Counted from the stretch's first letter, positions 1-8,825 are shown. The stretch is DNA of 64,000 bases from DATFVJ01 sp963851085 (GCA_963851085.1 CAWKNX010000007.1:7411-71410); one strand, 5' to 3'. The notes: generated by a model from the letters alone, not told the origin. Made by a program: numbers and translations.

Positions 1-170
1 CGCGACCCGCACCGTGCCCGGCCCCGCCTCCTGGGCCGCGAACAGGGCGATCAGTTCACCCAGCCCGGTGGCGTCATCAGCGATCCGGTGCCGCCCCAGC
101 TTCGGCCTTCTGGGTCGATCAGCGCCACATCATGATGATCGCTGGCCCAGTCGATCCCGCATAAGATCAC
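1..170 (-). CDS. IS110-family transposase, N-terminal part (partial, frameshifted)
   Basis: The reading starts at a GTG preceded by AGGAGG seven bases upstream and gives VILCGIDWASDHHDVALIDP, the N-terminus of the DEDD RuvC-like domain of IS110/IS1111 transposases; the first catalytic Asp is in GIDWA. The frame changes near position 100 and continues in a second frame with IADDATGL and GELIALFAAQEAGPG, also typical of the family. The gene then runs off the left edge. IS110 enzymes move circular intermediates guided by a bridge RNA from the non-coding ends of the element. Whether the copy is active cannot be judged from this piece. The single frame change may be a sequence error. Confidence 0.8.
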
Positions 171-494
171 ATCATCGCCCTCCTGAAGTCTGTCTGACGT
201 GCGGAAACGAGTGACCGAGGGCCAGCGGCTCCCTAATAGATCAGCGCTCCGCGGCGCAACACCCCACCAGCCGTACACGAGCCCTCAGCAACCAGCGGGG
301 CCACCGTCTAAGCGTAGTGATCAAGTCACGGGGGTCCAGGAGTGGTCATCCCGCCGGCCACTCAAGATGAAGCCTGACCCGATAGCCCGATCTGTCTCCA
401 TAACCAGAGAACTCGGCTCCGCGTATCCGGCTACAGGGCTATTAGGGCGGGCGGGTCGTGTATGGAAAATCGGCGCGGCCCTGGCCTCGGGCCG
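171..494. other. Intergenic, upstream of IS110 transposase
   Basis: No gene is seen. The part next to the transposase start is where an IS110 non-coding end and bridge RNA could lie, but I recognise no defined end or structure. Confidence 0.3.
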
Positions 495-1343
495 CTACGA
501 CGTGATGTCTTTGGTGGCGAAGTTCGCCCAGGCCGCCGCCAGGAAGATGGCGACGTACACCGCCTGTATACCGAATCCTCGCTGGATGTCGCGCCAGAGG
601 ATCGGCTGCCTGAAGAAGTCGATCCAGGCCAGCCAGTACCGCGTCGGCACGTACGGCCGGACCGACGCGGCTGCGTCCAGCGTGGCGAGGGCCTCGCTCA
701 CGATGAGCACGGAGAGCCCGCCGAGCGCGGAGCCGAGCGCGGAGTCGGTGATCGTGGAAAGGAAAAGCGCGATCGCGGCCACGCCAAGCATCGACACGGT
801 AATGAACGCGATGGATCCGCCGATCCGTTCGATCAGCTGCAGCGCCGTCAGGGGAGGGCCGGACAGGGATGTCGCTGCGCCGCCGGCCTGTATGGCGCCC
901 GGCTGGCCGACCGCGGCGGGCGCCGCCGAACCAAGGAGCAGGAAACCGGTCAGATACGACGTGATGGCGACGGTGACGACAGCCATCAAGACGTAGACGA
1001 TGACCGCGACAAGCTTGGCGACAAGGAACCTGGTGCGCCCGGTCGGGCGGATCAGCAGGTAGCGCAGGGTTCCCGCGCTCGCCTCACCCGCGACCGAGTC
1101 GCCTGCCACGACCGCCACGGCGACAGGCAGGAACACGGGCAGGACGAGGGCGAGCGCGGCGGCCGGATAGAGCGAGCCATCCTGCAGAACTGCGGAAAGG
1201 AAGGCGCTGCCCTGGCCGGGCGGTGGCGCCAGGTGGGTGACGGACACGAAGATCGCGACGGCGATCGGGAGAATGCAGATCAGGCCGATGCTGATCCAGG
1301 TCCGCGGACGGCGCACCAGCTTGTGAAGCTCGACAGCGATCAT
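495..1343 (-). CDS. ABC-2 type transporter permease
   Basis: A 282-aa integral membrane protein with about six hydrophobic segments: residues ~15-36, ~60-80, ~108-135, ~172-195, ~205-220 and a last one near the C-terminus. It starts MIAVELHKLVRRPRTW, the short amphipathic lead-in usual for ABC-2 permeases, and carries the loop GEASAGTLRYLLIRPTGR, which resembles the conserved coupling segment of the family. The start overlaps the stop of the ATPase gene by four bases, so the two are translationally coupled and should form one exporter with the LolA-like protein upstream. The substrate is unknown; an exported peptide, lipid or drug is possible. Confidence 0.88.
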   Translation of the reverse strand: MIAVELHKLVRRPRTWISIGLICILPIAVAIFVSVTHLAPPPGQGSAFLSAVLQDGSLYPAAALALVLPVFLPVAVAVVAGDSVAGEASAGTLRYLLIRPTGRTRFLVAKLVAVIVYVLMAVVTVAITSYLTGFLLLGSAAPAAVGQPGAIQAGGAATSLSGPPLTALQLIERIGGSIAFITVSMLGVAAIALFLSTITDSALGSALGGLSVLIVSEALATLDAAASVRPYVPTRYWLAWIDFFRQPILWRDIQRGFGIQAVYVAIFLAAAWANFATKDITS

Positions 1344-2362
1344 TGCTCCGACTCCTGTGCCCTCCGGCCGAGCGATATTTCATCTGCGCCAGCCGGGTGC
1401 GGCGGCTGGTCCGCGCTCCGGGGGAGCGACATCTCAGCTGCGCTGATCCCGCGCGGGCCGCTGCCGACCTGGTCCGATCCTGCGCTTGTCGTTTCGAGCA
1501 TGAGCTGTTCGAGCGAGCGGCGCTGCGGGCGGATCTCCATGACGCGCACGCCCTCGCCGACCAGGCGTGCGTTGAGCGCCGCCGCGTCGTCTTCGCGCAC
1601 CACAAGCTCCGCGCCGTCTCTGGTTTCGACGCGCCCATCCAGCAGTGCGGCGACGCGGTCGGCGTCCGGGCTGCTCACGATGACACGCCCGGTTGGCGCC
1701 TGGAGCGCCGACAGCGAATCCTGCACGACCAGCCTGCCCTGGTCGAGAATCCCCACCCTCGTGCAGAGCTGTTCCACCTCGGCAAGGAGGTGGCTGGACA
1801 TGAAGACCGTGGTCCCGGCGTCGTTGAGCTCGATGAGCAGATCCCTGATGTCGCGGATGCCTCGGGGATCGAGGCCGTTGGACGGTTCGTCAAGGATGAG
1901 CAGCCGCGGCGACCGGACCAGGGCGGCGGCGAGCCCGAGGCGCTGCCGCATGCCGAGCGAGTAGGCGTGGACCGGCCGCCGGTCGACACCGGCCAGTCCG
2001 ACCCGCTCGAGCGCTTCGCCGATCCGCTTGCGTCGCGTCCGCCGATCCCCGCCAGGCCCCGCGGCGTCGAACAGCGCCAGGTTGGCCCGCCCGGACAGGT
2101 GCGGATAGGCAGCGGGTTCCTCGACAAGCGCGCCGATCTCCGGCAGCACGCGGCCGGCGCATTTTGGCATCGGGAAGCCCATGATCTCGATCTCACCGCT
2201 TGTCGCGTAGACGAGACCTAGCAGCATCTTGACCAGTGTCGTCTTGCCGGAACCATTCGGGCCGAGCAGGCCGTACCGGTCGCCGTCACCGACAGCGACG
2301 TCGGCCGAGTCGACCGCGAGGATCTGGCCGAAGCGCTTTGTGAGAGCCCTAGTGACGATCAA
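1340..2362 (-). CDS. ABC transporter ATP-binding protein
   Basis: A 340-aa ATPase that would power the adjacent permease at the inner face of the membrane. Visible motifs in order: Walker A GPNGSGKTT (~residue 34), a signature of the Bcr-like exporter type YSLGMRQRLGLA (~134), Walker B LLILDEPSNGLDP (~155) and the H-loop SSH (~190). About 50 C-terminal residues after the nucleotide-binding domain are proline-rich and not conserved. The first start is TTG, which overlaps the upstream gene by 14 bases. It is the middle gene of a three-gene operon. Confidence 0.9.
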   Translation of the reverse strand: MIVTRALTKRFGQILAVDSADVAVGDGDRYGLLGPNGSGKTTLVKMLLGLVYATSGEIEIMGFPMPKCAGRVLPEIGALVEEPAAYPHLSGRANLALFDAAGPGGDRRTRRKRIGEALERVGLAGVDRRPVHAYSLGMRQRLGLAAALVRSPRLLILDEPSNGLDPRGIRDIRDLLIELNDAGTTVFMSSHLLAEVEQLCTRVGILDQGRLVVQDSLSALQAPTGRVIVSSPDADRVAALLDGRVETRDGAELVVREDDAAALNARLVGEGVRVMEIRPQRRSLEQLMLETTSAGSDQVGSGPRGISAAEMSLPRSADQPPHPAGADEISLGRRAQESEQ

Positions 2363-3491
2363 GGTCGCGATCCGGTTTCGTGCTCAGCTGCGCGGCAGCC
2401 TTCGCGAGCAGCTGAGGGCTCGCCATGCCCGCGATCAGGAAGGTGTCAAAGGAGGCGTAAGGATGCACGAGGGTCACCGTGATCAGCGGGGTGGCGATCT
2501 GGACGCCGATACCCCTGGCGAGGGTCAACGGGGTTCCTCCGTTGTTCCGGGCGCTAAGCAGGTCGCGAAGGCCACCGCGCCTGAGGGTGATGACCGCGAA
2601 CGTCGACAGCCCCCTGCCGTAGACTCCGATCTCCTGGAACGCTGGCGGCGGCGGCACCCGCGACCGCCCGGCGAGGGAATCGGGTAGCTGCTCGTCGTCC
2701 AGGTCGCCGAGGGCGCTGGAGATGTTCGCGGGACTCGTCGTGGTGAAGCCGCTGCCAGGGCCGTGTGCCGGAGCCAGCACCTGGCTGGCCGGCCGGTTGT
2801 AGGCCACCTCGAGAAAGCGGCTCGTCAGCAGGACCTGACCGCCGCCACGCCCGGTGATCTCGACCCGCAGGGGCAGGCCGGTTGCTGCGTCGGCCCAGAT
2901 ATCGATCTTGCCGATGGTCGTCGCCGGGTCCGCGGGTACCAGCCGCAGTCCTGCTGCGGCCCTGCCCGCGATCCGCTCGGGGGGCAGGCTCGTGATCCGG
3001 CCGGTGGCACCCGCGTCGCGCAGCAGGCGGGTGGCAAGGGCAGGCGGGATGAGATCGGCGGCACGCGGCAGGCGGACCGGCTGGTTGCCGGTGACCTCGG
3101 TGAGCAGTTGGCTGCCCGAGTCCCAGGTGTACGTCCGCCCCGGCAGCTGGTACGTGTCGCGCTCGCCCACGTCGGACAGCACGTCGACCCGCCATTTCGA
3201 GGCCGAGTCCTGCCAGACCCGCATGTCCGTGGTGCCGTCCAGCATCGCGGTGACGTCGCTCAGCTCACTCAGATTCGGGATGCCGAGTGCGCCGTCACTC
3301 TCGACGTAACCCTCATACGGCAGGTTCGCCGAGGCGAGAATCCGCGCACGCAACTGTGCCGCGTCCACCTTGGGGCCCGCCGCGACCGGCAATGCGCTCA
3401 CGAGGACCGGCAGTGCGCAGATGACCGCCACTCCGGCCGCGACCACCAGCCACCGACGGCGTGCCTGAGCCGCGACAACGCTCACCGTCAC
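2349..3491 (-). CDS. LolA/RseB-like exported protein of an ABC operon
   Basis: A 380-aa protein with an N-terminal signal or membrane anchor (RRRWLVVAAGVAVICALPVL, residues ~12-31) and a long extracytoplasmic region. The middle part (LPGRTYTWDSGSQLL, GKIDIWADAATGLPLRVEI) resembles the LolA/RseB beta half-barrel fold, which binds lipid or lipoprotein acyl chains. Genes of this type often precede ABC-2 exporters in actinobacteria. It starts with GTG and overlaps the ATPase gene by 14 bases, so it is the first gene of the operon. A role as sensor or lipid-handling partner of the exporter is inference. Confidence 0.7.
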   Translation of the reverse strand: MTVSVVAAQARRRWLVVAAGVAVICALPVLVSALPVAAGPKVDAAQLRARILASANLPYEGYVESDGALGIPNLSELSDVTAMLDGTTDMRVWQDSASKWRVDVLSDVGERDTYQLPGRTYTWDSGSQLLTEVTGNQPVRLPRAADLIPPALATRLLRDAGATGRITSLPPERIAGRAAAGLRLVPADPATTIGKIDIWADAATGLPLRVEITGRGGGQVLLTSRFLEVAYNRPASQVLAPAHGPGSGFTTTSPANISSALGDLDDEQLPDSLAGRSRVPPPPAFQEIGVYGRGLSTFAVITLRRGGLRDLLSARNNGGTPLTLARGIGVQIATPLITVTLVHPYASFDTFLIAGMASPQLLAKAAAQLSTKPDRDLDRH

Positions 3492-4081
3492 CGCCGGGCC
3501 GCGGCTGCGGCCAGCATGCGGCTCGGGTCTGCACGGCCTGGGCTCACCGTGTCACGGTACGACGGATCCGGGCCCATGGGGCAAATCTTCGCGCGGGCGT
3601 CCACGCACTTGTGAACGCAAGCCACGGTGGCGAAGTTCAGCGATGCGGCGGATGTTCAGCAAACACACAGGTGTTCAAGAACACAACGCGATGTGCCGGT
3701 GGCTCCGCGGGGACGGGTTGACCAGCGCGTGGCCCGCTGACAACATCGCCGATAACGCCGACGATGGAGCCACCGACGTTCGCCGAGTACGTGCACGCCC
3801 GGTCCGGTGACGACGGCACCGGGCTGCTTTCCGGTGCGGAGCGCCGCACGTGGGCGCAGGTGGTAGCCGCTGCCCGTGCGCGGGCCACGCTCGCACATGA
3901 GATAGCGCAGGGCGGCGGTGATCGTGACCGCCGTGCGGGGATTCCGCCCATGCCAATCCTGCGGCCGGCCGCTGACAAGTGCGGACAAGGCCGCCCTTGG
4001 CGGCGAATCCGCCGTCGCGGGCCGCGCGTATCTGCTCCCTGACGTCTGACGCCGCGCACATGTCGGGATGTGGGTCGGCGT
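3492..4081. other. Intergenic with one gene remnant
   Basis: Apart from the possible acyl-CoA ligase remnant listed separately, no gene is seen. Several antisense frames are open, but they are only high-GC by-products. Confidence 0.4.
3764..3898 (+). pseudogene. Possible remnant of an acyl-CoA synthetase N-terminus
   Basis: The frame reads MEPPTFAEYVHARSGDDG, then TGLLSGAERRTWAQVVAAAR. The pattern T-F-A-E-Y-V ... G-L-L ... W-x-x-V-V-x-x-A-x-A-R-A is that of the first ~45 residues of FadD17-like fatty acyl-CoA ligases. After ALAHEIAQGG the similarity stops and nothing like the AMP-binding domain follows. I read it as a decayed gene start; a chance open frame is also possible. Confidence 0.3.
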
Positions 4082-5080
4082 TCAGCCCGGCTTGAGCAGG
4101 CCGCGCAGGTGACCTAGCTGGCGTTCGAGATGCGCGGGGGGGACCGCGTGCATACCGAAGGGGAATACCGCGAGGTCCTTGGGAGCCGTGATCTCGTTGT
4201 AGGCGGCGAAGACCGTTGACGGTGGGCAGACCTCGTCCATGAGCCCGACACTGAGCAGGCACTCGGCGGTGATGCGGCGGGCCAGCAGCGCACAATCGAC
4301 GTAGCGGAACGTGTCCATCGCGGTGTGCACGAGATCGACGTGCTGCGCGAGGAATTCGGCCACCTCCGCATAGGGCATGCTGCCTGTCAGGGTGACCGCG
4401 CGCTCGATGTCGCACAGAAACGGGATGTCCGCGTGGCAGACCATCACGGTGCCGGCCATCAGCGCGGCCGATGCCAGGGCAAGTGCCCCGCCTTGGCTGC
4501 CGCCACTGACGGCGATACGGGCTGGGTCGACGCCGTCGAGTCCGGCGGCCGTCTCGACCGCCCGGGCGGCATCGACGAACAGGCGCGTGAAGTAGTAATC
4601 CACGGGGCTCGCGATGCCCCTGGTCATGACGCTGGAGTACTCGGGGCCCGGGGCACCTTCTGCGGAAGCACCGCCCGCCGGATCGCCGGTCGCGCCCACG
4701 GTCCACCGGCCGCCCTGGCCGCGGATGTCCATCACGAACGTGGCGAAACCGGCCGCGGGAAGCAGGGCGTGATCGACGGGGAGCCCCCTGCCGCCGCCAT
4801 AGCCGGCGAAAGTGATCACCACCGGCAGGCGGCTGCCGCCAACGCCAGGCGGCCGGAGGTACCAGCCGCGGATGCGGTCACCCCGGGCGCCGGAGAACTC
4901 CACGTCGTACACCTGCATCGGCCCGTAGATGTCCGGCTGGTAGCGCGTCAACTCCGGGGCCCGGGCGGCCGAGCGGGCCTCGCCGATCCGGTCTGACCAC
5001 CAGCCGTCCAGATCGGCCGGCTCGGCCACCGTGGTGCGACGGTCGCGCAGCTGGGGCAAGGGCAGGTCGAACCATGGCAT
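4082..5080 (-). CDS. CE7-type acetyl xylan esterase / cephalosporin-C deacetylase
   Basis: A 332-aa alpha/beta hydrolase of carbohydrate esterase family 7, close to the usual ~320 aa. It removes acetyl groups from xylo-oligosaccharides and similar small substrates, normally in the cytoplasm as a multimer. Signposts: the RGQGG oxyanion/interface motif (~residue 120), nucleophile elbow GGSQGG (~195), a late Asp in LMDEVCPPS and the catalytic His in FPFGMHAVPP. The last motif lacks the common His-Glu pair (His-Ala here). No signal peptide. The start has AAGGAG five bases upstream. It stands alone, with minisatellite DNA in front. Confidence 0.88.
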   Translation of the reverse strand: MPWFDLPLPQLRDRRTTVAEPADLDGWWSDRIGEARSAARAPELTRYQPDIYGPMQVYDVEFSGARGDRIRGWYLRPPGVGGSRLPVVITFAGYGGGRGLPVDHALLPAAGFATFVMDIRGQGGRWTVGATGDPAGGASAEGAPGPEYSSVMTRGIASPVDYYFTRLFVDAARAVETAAGLDGVDPARIAVSGGSQGGALALASAALMAGTVMVCHADIPFLCDIERAVTLTGSMPYAEVAEFLAQHVDLVHTAMDTFRYVDCALLARRITAECLLSVGLMDEVCPPSTVFAAYNEITAPKDLAVFPFGMHAVPPAHLERQLGHLRGLLKPG

Positions 5081-5098
5081 TTCGGCTCCTTAATGTGG

Positions 5099-5160
5099 GC
5101 TCACAGGCTCCCTAACCTGGGCTCACAGGCTCCCTAACCTGGGTACAGGGCTCCTAACCT
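5099..5160. repeat. 22-bp tandem repeat before the CE7 gene
   Basis: Two exact units of GCTCACAGGCTCCCTAACCTGG are followed by a degenerate third copy. They lie about 20-80 bases upstream of the esterase start, where its promoter or leader would be. Confidence 0.75.
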
Positions 5161-5349
5161 CGGCACAGAGGCGGCGGCGCGGTGCGGAGGCCGGGTGGTG
5201 CGGAGGCTGCGTGGGCGCGGGACGCGGTGCGCGGGGCGGCGCGGCGCGGTGCGGAGGCGGTGTGGCGCGGTGCGGAGGCGGTGTGGCGCGGAGGCCGCGT
5301 GGCGCGGGGGCGGTGTGGTGCGGGGGCGGTGTGGCGCGGGAAGGCGGCG

Positions 5350-5403
5350 CGGACTGGCCAGGTGACCGCGCTTGTCGGCCCGAATGGCGCTGGGAAGACA
5401 CCC
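5350..5403 (+). pseudogene. Fragment of an ABC ATPase gene (Walker A only)
   Basis: The frame gives GQVTALVGPNGAGKT. The same 15 residues occur in the ABC ATPase encoded at 55919-56841 on the other strand. The match is cut off directly by the palindromic element beginning at 5409, and minisatellite lies upstream. It is therefore a captured or left-over gene piece, not a functional gene. Confidence 0.6.
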
Positions 5404-5408
5404 GGTTC

Positions 5409-5461
5409 CATGATCGCGGTAATTTTGCCGCGGTATCCGCAGAAAAAATACCGCGATCATG
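5409..5461. repeat. 53-bp palindromic MITE, family A
   Basis: It starts CATGATCGCGGTAA and ends TACCGCGATCATG: near-perfect terminal inverted repeats around an AT-richer centre. It matches the 53-bp elements at 22714 and 43633 in length and ends, and the ends of the ISAzo13 copies. This copy sits in an ABC ATPase fragment within the minisatellite. Confidence 0.85.
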
Positions 5462-5900
5462 AATGGCGAGGGCTTCTGCCAGGCTTCCGGCCGATCCCGC
5501 CGTAGCCCGATATCTCGGGCTGCGTGGTGCGGAGGCCGGGTGGTGCGGAGACCGGGTGGTGCGGAGACCGCGTGGTGCGGGGGCGGTGTGGTGCGGGGGC
5601 GGTGTGGTGCGGGAGGCGGTGTGGGCGCGGAGGCTGCGTGGGCGCGGGAGGCGGCGCGGACCGGGGGCCGCGTAGCGCGGGGGCGGTGTGGTGCGCGGAG
5701 GCTGCGTGGGCGCGGGAGGCGGCGCGGACCGGGGGCCGCGTAGCGCGGGGGCGGTGTGGTGCGGGGGCGGTGTGGTGCGGAGGCTGCGTGGTGCGGAGGC
5801 TGCGTGGGCGCGGGAGGCGGCGCGGACCGGGGGCCGCGCGGTGCGGGGGCCGCGCGGTGCGGGGGCCCGCTGCCGGCAGGCACGCCGGGTCACCGCGGGC

Positions 5901-6191
5901 AGGCACGCCGATCGCCGCCCGGCCAGCATGCCAGCCACCGCACGTAACCGCCGCGCCGTAGCCCGTATGTGGGACCCGCCGTGGGGCGTACCCGCTGGCA
6001 ACGGCGGACCTTATCGATATCAAACACGGGCTTATCAGTGCCGCCACAAGGGGTTGACACTTAACCGGGTGGTGCGCCGATCGCGATACTGCGTGTCGCA
6101 GCGCCGGTCACGGCGCGGCGGGCGGCGGGAGCACCTGGCTGCACGCCTCTATGGCGGCGATTACCGCCGCGCTGTCCCTGTGCACCCCGGG
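5901..6191. other. Intergenic, no feature seen
   Basis: Ordinary high-GC sequence between two repeat blocks. No convincing gene or RNA is visible. Confidence 0.3.
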
Positions 6192-6430
6192 CTGCGTGGG
6201 AACAGGGAGCGAAGCGGCGCGCCGTGCGCTGCCAGGCACCGGTGGTACGCCTGCGTGGGAACAGGGAGCGAAGCGGCGCGCCGTGCGCTGCCAGGCACCG
6301 GTGGTACGCCTGCGTGGGAACAGGGAGCGAAGCGGCGCGCCGTGCGCTGCCAGGCACCGTGGTACGCCTGCGTGGGAACAGGGAGCGAAGCGGCGCGCCG
6401 TGCGCTGCCAGGCACCGTGGTACGCCTGCG
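6192..6430. repeat. Four tandem 58/59-bp repeats
   Basis: Units begin CTGCGTGGGAACAGGGAGCG at 6192, 6251, 6310 and 6368, with a truncated fifth at 6426. Spacing is 59, 59, 58 and 58; the shorter units lack one G in the CACCGGTGG stretch. The copies are otherwise identical, so the array expanded recently. There are no unique spacers, so it is not a CRISPR array. Confidence 0.9.
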
Positions 6431-6624
6431 TGGCCGCTGGCGCGAAGACTCCGACGCAGACGGCCCTCCCCTTCGCGCCGCCGGTACAGGCTGAGCTGAC
6501 CGCGGCACGCGGCCCGGCGGATAACGGCGCGGCGGCGCCATTGGCGCCGCAGGCCGCGGCGGCAAAGCACCGCGGCAAGCACCGCCGCGATGGCCGGTGC
6601 GCCGCGGCGATGACGCAGACGCGG

Positions 6625-7059
6625 TCACTGCACATCGAACTCGTTACCCTCGGGATCGAGCATGGTGATGCAGTACTCGCCGTGCCTGGTCTGTGCTCGG
6701 ACAAATGTCGCACCTGCCAACGCCAGCCGTTCGGCTTCGGTATCGACCTTCGTGCGGCGCTGGATGAGCGGCACGCCGCCACCGCCGCCCACGTTCAGGT
6801 CCAGGTGGACGCGGTTCTTGACGGTCTTCGGCTCGGGCACACGCTGGAAGTAGATCCGTGGGCCGCGCTCGTGCGGGTCGGCGATGGCGCTGGCGTCGTC
6901 ACGGCGTTCTTCGGGTATCTCGTGGTCCCGCAGCCGGTCCGCCCAGGCCGCCGAAGGTTCTGGCGGGCCCTCGAGCCGGTAACCGAGGGCCTTCGCCCAG
7001 AAACTGGCCATGATGGGGGGATCAGCACAGTCGAACACGACTTGGACCGATGTAGCCAT
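6625..7059 (-). CDS. VOC (glyoxalase-like) family protein
   Basis: About 144 aa with the vicinal-oxygen-chelate pattern: ATSVQVVFDCADPP at the start (first beta strand and first metal-ligand region), ASFWAKALGYRL, the central VHLDLNV strand, and a C-terminal MLDPEGNEFDV typical of bleomycin-resistance/glyoxalase proteins. The real substrate cannot be told. I use the ATG at 7059; an in-frame ATG at 7071 would add four residues. The divergent FAD oxidase starts at 7079, so fewer than 20 bases separate the two starts. Confidence 0.85.
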   Translation of the reverse strand: MATSVQVVFDCADPPIMASFWAKALGYRLEGPPEPSAAWADRLRDHEIPEERRDDASAIADPHERGPRIYFQRVPEPKTVKNRVHLDLNVGGGGGVPLIQRRTKVDTEAERLALAGATFVRAQTRHGEYCITMLDPEGNEFDVQ

Positions 7060-7078
7060 GGGGTGAAACATAGCGCTC

Positions 7079-8794
7079 ATGACGGACCACGCGCTGCGAC
7101 GTCGCAGCCATTGGGCGTGGGGGTACGAAGACGAGCTTGCGTCGGGCGTGCAACTGCGCGAGCTCGCGGAACTCGTCGCGGCGGCCACGGGTTTCGGCCT
7201 GCCTGACGAGCTTGAGGAGGCGGTGCCAGCCGCGCGGATACGGCTGCCCGAGCCGCGGGTGGCGGTGCCACCGCACCTGGCCGGCATCTGCTCGCGGGAG
7301 CGCCACGACCGGGCGGTGCACAGCCAGGGCATGGCGTACCGCGACCTGATCCGGGGATTCCGCGGCCAGTTCGAGCACGTCCCCGACGTCGTGGCGCGCC
7401 CACGGCACGAGCATGACGTAGAGGAACTGCTCGGCTGGTGCGCCGCCGCCGGGCTGGCGATGATCCCCTACGGGGGCGGTACCAGCGTCGTCGGCGGAAT
7501 CGAGCCGCGCGTGGGAGACAGCTACGCGGGGACCGTCAGCGCCGATCTCTGCCTGCTCAGCCGCGTGCTCGATGCCGATCCTGTCTCCGGTGCCGCCCTG
7601 ATCCAGGCAGGCGCGAGCGGCCCGGTCCTGAACGCACAGCTCGCGTCCGACGGCCTGACGCTGCGGCATTTCCCGCAGTCGTATGAGTTCTCCACGCTGG
7701 GCGGGTGGATCGCCACCCGCGCAGGCGGGCACTACGCGACCGGCCCCACCCACATCGACGACCTGGTGGAATCCGTCCGGGCGATCACCCCGGCAGGGCT
7801 GTGGCAGTCGCGGCGGCTGCCGGGGTCCGGGGCGGGCGTGTCGCCGGACCGGATGCTGCTCGGCTCGGAAGGCATCCTCGGCGTGATAACCGAGGCCTGG
7901 GTCCGGGTGCAGCGCCCGCGCACCCGCCGCGCGTCAGCGGCGGTCAGGTTCGGCTCACTGCTGGCGGGCGCCGACGCCGTCCGGGCGATCACCGCTTCCG
8001 GGCTTCAGCCGAGCAACTGCCGCCTGATCGACCCGGTGGAGGCCGCTCTCGCCGCGGGAGGCGACGGCGTCCACGCGGTTCTCATGCTGGGCTTCGAGTC
8101 CGCGGACCACGGAGTCGGCGGCTGGCTCGACGCGGCGCTGAAGCTCGCCGCGGCGCACGGCGGCCACTGGGACAAGGTCCGCGTTTCCGGCCCTGACGCG
8201 CGGGGGCAGCGGGAACGCCGCGGGCATGGCGACGGGCACGCCCAGGCAGGCCGCAGCGGGGCAGGCCAGAGCCAGGCAGGCCAGTGGCGGGACGCCTTCG
8301 TGCGGATGCCGTACCTGCGCAACGTGTACCCCCCGATGGGCGTGATCGCCGAGACCTTCGAGAGCGCGATCACCTGGGCCGCGTGGCCCTCGTTCCACGA
8401 GAAGGTCACCGGGGCCGTGACCGAGGCCGTGCGGCGCATGTGCGGCGGGCCGGCCGTCGTGACGTGCAGGTTCGCCTTCGCCTATCCGGACGGCCCGGCG
8501 CCGTACTACACGGTGCTCGCCCCGGCGAGGCGAGGGGAGGAGGTCGCGCAGTGGGACGCCATCAAGGCCGTGGCGTCTGATGCCGTGCTTTCCGCCGGCG
8601 GCACGATCACCCACCACCACGCGGTCGGGCGTGACCACCGGCCGTGGTACGACCGGCAGCGCCCGCCGCCGTTCGCGGCGGCGCTGCGCGCGGCCAAGGC
8701 CGCGGTCGACCCCAAGGCCGTGCTCAACCCAGGCGTGCTCATCGACCCCGCACGTGATCCCCATTGCCCCACCGATGGGCCATTGCTGGGGTAA
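7079..8794 (+). CDS. FAD-linked oxidase, alkyl-DHAP synthase-like
   Basis: A 571-aa VAO/PCMH-fold flavoprotein. The FAD pyrophosphate loop is PYGGGTSVVGG (residues ~130-140), the C-terminal FAD-binding part includes SEGILGVITEAWVR (~265), and the HHHAVG motif near residue 520 matches the active-site histidines of alkyldihydroxyacetonephosphate synthases, which exchange the acyl group of acyl-DHAP for a fatty alcohol. Bacterial homologues act on various lipid or hydroxyacid substrates. A hydrophilic Gly/Gln/Ala insert lies at ~380-400. The last eight codons and the stop lie in a 25-bp repeat that recurs nine bases later, so the natural C-terminus may have been replaced. Confidence 0.85.
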   Translation: MTDHALRRRSHWAWGYEDELASGVQLRELAELVAAATGFGLPDELEEAVPAARIRLPEPRVAVPPHLAGICSRERHDRAVHSQGMAYRDLIRGFRGQFEHVPDVVARPRHEHDVEELLGWCAAAGLAMIPYGGGTSVVGGIEPRVGDSYAGTVSADLCLLSRVLDADPVSGAALIQAGASGPVLNAQLASDGLTLRHFPQSYEFSTLGGWIATRAGGHYATGPTHIDDLVESVRAITPAGLWQSRRLPGSGAGVSPDRMLLGSEGILGVITEAWVRVQRPRTRRASAAVRFGSLLAGADAVRAITASGLQPSNCRLIDPVEAALAAGGDGVHAVLMLGFESADHGVGGWLDAALKLAAAHGGHWDKVRVSGPDARGQRERRGHGDGHAQAGRSGAGQSQAGQWRDAFVRMPYLRNVYPPMGVIAETFESAITWAAWPSFHEKVTGAVTEAVRRMCGGPAVVTCRFAFAYPDGPAPYYTVLAPARRGEEVAQWDAIKAVASDAVLSAGGTITHHHAVGRDHRPWYDRQRPPPFAAALRAAKAAVDPKAVLNPGVLIDPARDPHCPTDGPLLG

Positions 8795-8825
8795 GAAGAG
8801 CCCCACCAATGGGCCATTGCTGGGG
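8767..8825. repeat. Two 25-bp near-palindromic repeats
   Basis: Copies at 8767-8791 and 8801-8825 begin CCCCACC and end GGGG around ATGGGCCATTGC, differing at one base. Each is nearly its own reverse complement, so a strong hairpin is possible. The first copy ends at the stop codon of the FAD oxidase; the pair may act as its terminator. Confidence 0.75.

Larger units (their letters stand above)
5161..5900. repeat. GC-rich degenerate minisatellite
   Basis: About 740 bases built of variants of GTGGTGCGGAGGCTGC and GGCGCGGGAGGCGGCGCGG, strongly G-rich on the + strand. Long open frames exist on both strands, but they encode only Pro/Arg/His/Ala or Gly/Ala/Arg repeats, so I call no gene. Larger blocks are also duplicated: the stretch containing GCGCGGACCGGGGGCCGCG occurs three times. 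The block is interrupted near 5350-5461 by a gene fragment and a MITE. Confidence 0.8.

Noticed and set aside
5123..6001. Long open frames on both strands (up to ~290 codons)
   Set aside because: They encode only Pro/Arg/His/Ala or Gly/Ala/Arg repeats from minisatellite DNA, are open in several frames at once, and lack start context.
6192..6430. CRISPR array
   Set aside because: Whole units are identical with no unique spacers, and there are no cas genes.
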